NCBI GenBank assembly: GCA_913041075.1
Contig: CAJWGZ010000037.1
Location: 1 to 9,860 of the forward strand
Direction of reading: 5' to 3'
DNA length: 9,860 bases
DNA from: an uncultured Fidelibacterota bacterium
GTDB lineage: Bacteria; Fidelibacterota; Marinisomatia; Marinisomatales; TCS55
In this document: positions 7,331 through 9,860 of the stretch, piece after piece
Position numbering within the stretch: the stretch's first letter is position 1
Layout of the letters: every line of letters begins with the position of its first letter
The notes under the pieces: model-generated
Database searches by the model: none
Told to the model about the DNA's origin: nothing
The model's input: the letters and a program-made list of their open reading frames with translations, nothing else
Position numbers and translations under genes: made by a program

Positions 7331-7349
7331 ACCATTATAAAAAAATGGT
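7331..7349. repeat. Short inverted repeat next to the terminator
   Basis: ACCATT (7331-7336) and AATGGT (7344-7349) can pair across a seven-base A-rich loop, immediately after the stop of the large gene on the minus strand. It is weak and AT-rich; it may be chance or a small stabilising element next to the main terminator. Confidence 0.3.
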
Positions 7350-7351
7350 TA

Positions 7352-9823
7352 TTACTTCAATAGCATCATCTTACTTGTTAAGGCCTGATTATTGGCTTCA
7401 ACACGATAGATATACACACCTGAAGCAACTGCTACACCAGCATTGTCGGTGCCATTCCACTGAACTTCATGAGTTCCTGGATTGACATCACCACTAAACA
7501 GTGAAGTGATTTCTTCGCCAAGAAGTGAATATATCTTGACGTTCACTTTACTATTTATATCAATGCTATAAGCAATTTTAGTGCTAGGATTAAACGGATT
7601 TGGATAGTTGCCTCTCAGTGCAAAACTGTTTGGCATTGCTATTTCATCATCCGTACCTGTTGATGCGCCTAATCCTTCATAGGCCAATGCTAGCGGACTA
7701 ACATTAGCTCCTGAATAATTGTGAGCGCCAACCCAGACATACCCAACATCATGAGGTGTCATATATTGCGTATTCAGCGCAATTGGATCAAATGCTAAGA
7801 AAGCACTTCTCCCACCAGTACCTGATTGACCAGATATCATCACATTATATGTTTCTGCGTCAGCCAAAGGGGCACCAGTACTATCAAGAACGCCACTCAA
7901 ACCAGTCATATTAACTGTATGACTAGCGACTGCGTCTACACCATCAAGCCAGTTTGAACCACCAGTTTCATAGAATGGGTCATAGTTCAAAGTAACCATA
8001 ACCGCAGCACCAGTAGAATCCATGCTTGAATCAGTATTGGCATTTTGCATAAATGCGTATAATGGGCCAGAATATGCATCACCGTCAAGCGCCATTAGGC
8101 GTGAAATGCCTTCCTGATCGCCAGCAGCCCCATAGTTTACGTCATTATACTCTGCTGCAATACCAAGTACTTCACGTGCTACAGAACCTGCGGCTGTCTC
8201 TCCATTGGCCCAGCCAGACCGGGCACCAAGCCATTCGTCACCGGCAACGATATACAATTTATCGCCTCCAGCCCACCAGCTTGTTACCTCAGCATCATTA
8301 ATGTAATTAGGTCCGGTACCAGCCAATTCAACTATAGTGCTGTATTGCCCGGTTAATTCATCATTCATACCACCATAGGAAGCATCCCATATATCAAAAC
8401 CTGTAGCACTCAATGCTGCCCAGTAAAAATAGAGCTGCGCTGAATAAGCCAGGGATCCATATAGTCTAGCCTGATTGTTAAATATCAGGTCATTTCCTGC
8501 TGTAGCTTGAAAGATGAAATACGACGTCATAGCTGTACTGGATGCATTGCCATTATTATCATAGGCAGTCAGACTCCAATACACTGTTTGACCAGTTGAC
8601 GCACCAGGCATTGTGCCTTCCCAGGTACCATCTTCAGATGATCCATCTGTCATTGACAGAGAAACACTGTTTACAGTAGCTGTAAGTGAATCAAGCTGAT
8701 AAGACAACGTAACTGCACTCACACCAGCTGCTTCACCACTGGGATTATCATCTGTTACATGTGCAGAAACTGCGCGGTCATCCTGTGACAATGTTGTAGG
8801 AAGTGCACCTACGTCTACAAACACTGGTCCACGATCACCGGTTAGTTCAACAGCAAGAGACATATTGAACATCCAATGACGGATATGCCAGCCACCATTA
8901 CCTGATGTACCACCACATTCACCATAGAACTTCAAACCAACCCAGTTATCCACTAATCCATCAGCAGCTTCATAGTAGAAACCAAGAGTTGGGTCATCAC
9001 CGCCACCTGCGCCAGATCCTTGTACCAAAATACCAACCCAGTCACCGGCCATTAATTCTGGCTCAGAACCGTAGTCAGCTGTTGCATACCATACACTATT
9101 ATCCTCTGCTGGTTGAGTTTCTGGGTTACCAGTAGCTGCTGTAAAGCCATCGGGCCATATAAGCCCCTTGGACGGTACACCAGTTGGTCCGGTACCATCT
9201 GTCGTTCCCAGAGGATCCTGTGCTGCTGCGATAACAGCAGTAGCCTCATTACAAACACCAGCTGTACCACCAGCTGTATATTCAGAGCCTGAACTAGTCA
9301 TCCAACCAGTAGTAGCATCCATATCATAGCCACCTAACCAGCCACCACCATCTACATTAGCTGTAGAATACATAGCGCCGTCGGTGCCATAAGGATAGGA
9401 TAGCTTATGGAGTGAAATTGTGATTTGTTGATCACCGCTTCCCCAAAAATAAATTGGAACATTTACACCTTTAAGGATACCATCAGCGGGCATTTGAAAG
9501 CACGTCATGAAAGCATCACCTATGGCCTGGTAGCCATAGAAATAGGCATTCCAACCGCCATCTGCAGGTACATACGCCAATGTATCGTCTGTTCCACGAT
9601 TAAATCCAGACGGGATATACCCAGGGATAGCATTATTTTCTGCGGCAACGATGTCTTGATCACTTGAACTGTTACTATATATCACTAAGTCCTCGCCTAT
9701 GCCAGGAAGTGAAACCAAGTCCTTACCAGGGCTACTTGGTAGTGAACTATCTTTTAGATCGTTCGCCGCCAAAGGCCACATAAGGACGAGCATCAGGCCA
9801 ATTGATATTAACTTGTTACTCAT
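7352..9823 (-). CDS. Secreted multidomain protein with type IX-style C-terminal sorting/FlgD-like tail
   Basis: An 823-residue exported protein. A signal peptide covers about 1-20 (MSNKLISIGLMLVLMWPLAA). Residues 85-330 form a beta-rich, Gly/Asp/Trp-rich N-terminal module of unknown type with three cysteines (108, 191, 303). Residues about 333-440 resemble an Ig/FN3-like module (WEGTMPGASTGQTVYWSLTAYDNNGN). Residues about 445-690 look like a glutamine-amidotransferase-like Rossmann module, with FDIWDASYGG, a strand-turn 'WWAGGDKLYIVAGDEWLG' and a late GGRSAFLAFDPIAL. No catalytic Cys-His-Glu set is visible, so this part is probably non-enzymatic; that is inference. The C-terminus (about 733-823) is a FlgD-like Ig/type IX sorting domain: NYPNPFNPST (739-748), VKIYSLLGEEI, GTHEVQWNGTDNAG, GVYIYRVEA. 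Such tails direct export across the outer membrane and attachment or release at the surface. An excellent AAGGAG ribosome site and its own terminator suggest a well-expressed single-gene unit. Confidence 0.9.
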   Translation of the reverse strand: MSNKLISIGLMLVLMWPLAANDLKDSSLPSSPGKDLVSLPGIGEDLVIYSNSSSDQDIVAAENNAIPGYIPSGFNRGTDDTLAYVPADGGWNAYFYGYQAIGDAFMTCFQMPADGILKGVNVPIYFWGSGDQQITISLHKLSYPYGTDGAMYSTANVDGGGWLGGYDMDATTGWMTSSGSEYTAGGTAGVCNEATAVIAAAQDPLGTTDGTGPTGVPSKGLIWPDGFTAATGNPETQPAEDNSVWYATADYGSEPELMAGDWVGILVQGSGAGGGDDPTLGFYYEAADGLVDNWVGLKFYGECGGTSGNGGWHIRHWMFNMSLAVELTGDRGPVFVDVGALPTTLSQDDRAVSAHVTDDNPSGEAAGVSAVTLSYQLDSLTATVNSVSLSMTDGSSEDGTWEGTMPGASTGQTVYWSLTAYDNNGNASSTAMTSYFIFQATAGNDLIFNNQARLYGSLAYSAQLYFYWAALSATGFDIWDASYGGMNDELTGQYSTIVELAGTGPNYINDAEVTSWWAGGDKLYIVAGDEWLGARSGWANGETAAGSVAREVLGIAAEYNDVNYGAAGDQEGISRLMALDGDAYSGPLYAFMQNANTDSSMDSTGAAVMVTLNYDPFYETGGSNWLDGVDAVASHTVNMTGLSGVLDSTGAPLADAETYNVMISGQSGTGGRSAFLAFDPIALNTQYMTPHDVGYVWVGAHNYSGANVSPLALAYEGLGASTGTDDEIAMPNSFALRGNYPNPFNPSTKIAYSIDINSKVNVKIYSLLGEEITSLFSGDVNPGTHEVQWNGTDNAGVAVASGVYIYRVEANNQALTSKMMLLK

Positions 9824-9828
9824 GTTAA

Positions 9829-9834
9829 CTCCTT
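9829..9834 (-). promoter_or_regulatory. Strong Shine-Dalgarno site of the secreted-protein gene
   Basis: Read on the minus strand this is AAGGAG, five bases (TTAAC) before the ATG at 9823. It fixes that start and is the closest match to the 16S anti-SD complement among the gene starts in this window, most of which have weak or no sites. High expression of the secreted protein is a reasonable inference. Confidence 0.8.
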
Positions 9835-9841
9835 ACTTTTC

Positions 9842-9859
9842 TCTTTCTTGCAAGAAAGA
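9842..9859. repeat. Perfect 18-bp palindrome upstream of the secreted-protein gene
   Basis: TCTTTCTTGCAAGAAAGA is its own reverse complement. It ends 18 bases before the start codon at 9823 on the minus strand. A palindrome without a spacer favours a dimeric repressor/activator operator or a 5' leader hairpin (7-bp stem, TGCA loop) over a terminator, since no U run follows. The window ends one base beyond, so the promoter cannot be seen. Confidence 0.6.
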
Positions 9860-9860
9860 C

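Noticed and set aside
8053..9667. Plus-strand open frames opposite the large secreted-protein gene (8053-8301, 8905-9135, 9425-9667)
   Set aside because: His/Gln/Leu-rich translations are typical of the complement of Gly/Asp/Ala-rich coding sequence; no family signal.
7352..9823. Active peptidase domain in the large secreted protein
   Set aside because: No HExxH, Ser-protease GDSG or Cys-His motif could be found; only structural or sorting modules are supportable.
9842..9859. Palindrome as a Rho-independent terminator of an upstream minus-strand gene
   Set aside because: The stem is AT-rich, has no spacer for a natural loop and no U run follows in the minus-strand direction; an operator or leader element fits better.

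Overview
The window looks like a chromosomal segment of an AT-rich, Gram-negative bacterium of the FCB group. The best single clue is the secreted protein at the right end, whose C-terminus carries the YPNPFNPST-type FlgD-like/type IX secretion sorting tail common in Candidatus Marinimicrobia (SAR406), Ignavibacteria and Calditrichota. Two lipobox-bearing proteins and a periplasmic-type parvulin also imply an outer membrane. The assignment to Marinimicrobia is an inference; there is no rRNA or other marker here. No tRNA, rRNA, CRISPR array, insertion sequence or phage gene was seen.

Left part (about 89-5991, plus strand): seven tightly packed genes, with start and stop codons overlapping or within 15 bases, that look like one operon continuing from outside the window. 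In order they are a CPBP/CAAX-type intramembrane protease, an MgtE magnesium channel, a membrane-anchored family 2 glycosyltransferase, a secreted DUF3108-like protein, a small four-helix membrane protein of unknown function, a protein with the fold signature of type II 3-dehydroquinate dehydratase (AroQ) but without most of its catalytic residues, and an M23 (LytM/lysostaphin-type) peptidase lipoprotein. Most have a membrane or envelope location, so envelope maintenance is a plausible shared theme. The AroQ-like gene is the exception and the most interesting item.

Right part (5995-9823, minus strand): a lipoprotein with a parvulin (SurA/PrsA-like) peptidyl-prolyl isomerase domain, and upstream of it a large secreted multidomain protein (823 aa) with a type IX-style tail. 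A perfect 12-bp-stem terminator hairpin separates the two and also shows that the parvulin gene must start inside its longest open frame. The large gene has the strongest Shine-Dalgarno sequence in the window, preceded by a perfect 18-bp palindrome at the right edge. The two strands converge with only three bases between stop codons at 5991/5995.

Taken together this is mostly ordinary envelope and housekeeping content. The points worth following up are the catalytically degenerate AroQ homologue embedded in an envelope operon, the palindrome in front of the secreted protein, and the uncharacterised DUF3108-like and small membrane proteins linked to the glycosyltransferase.
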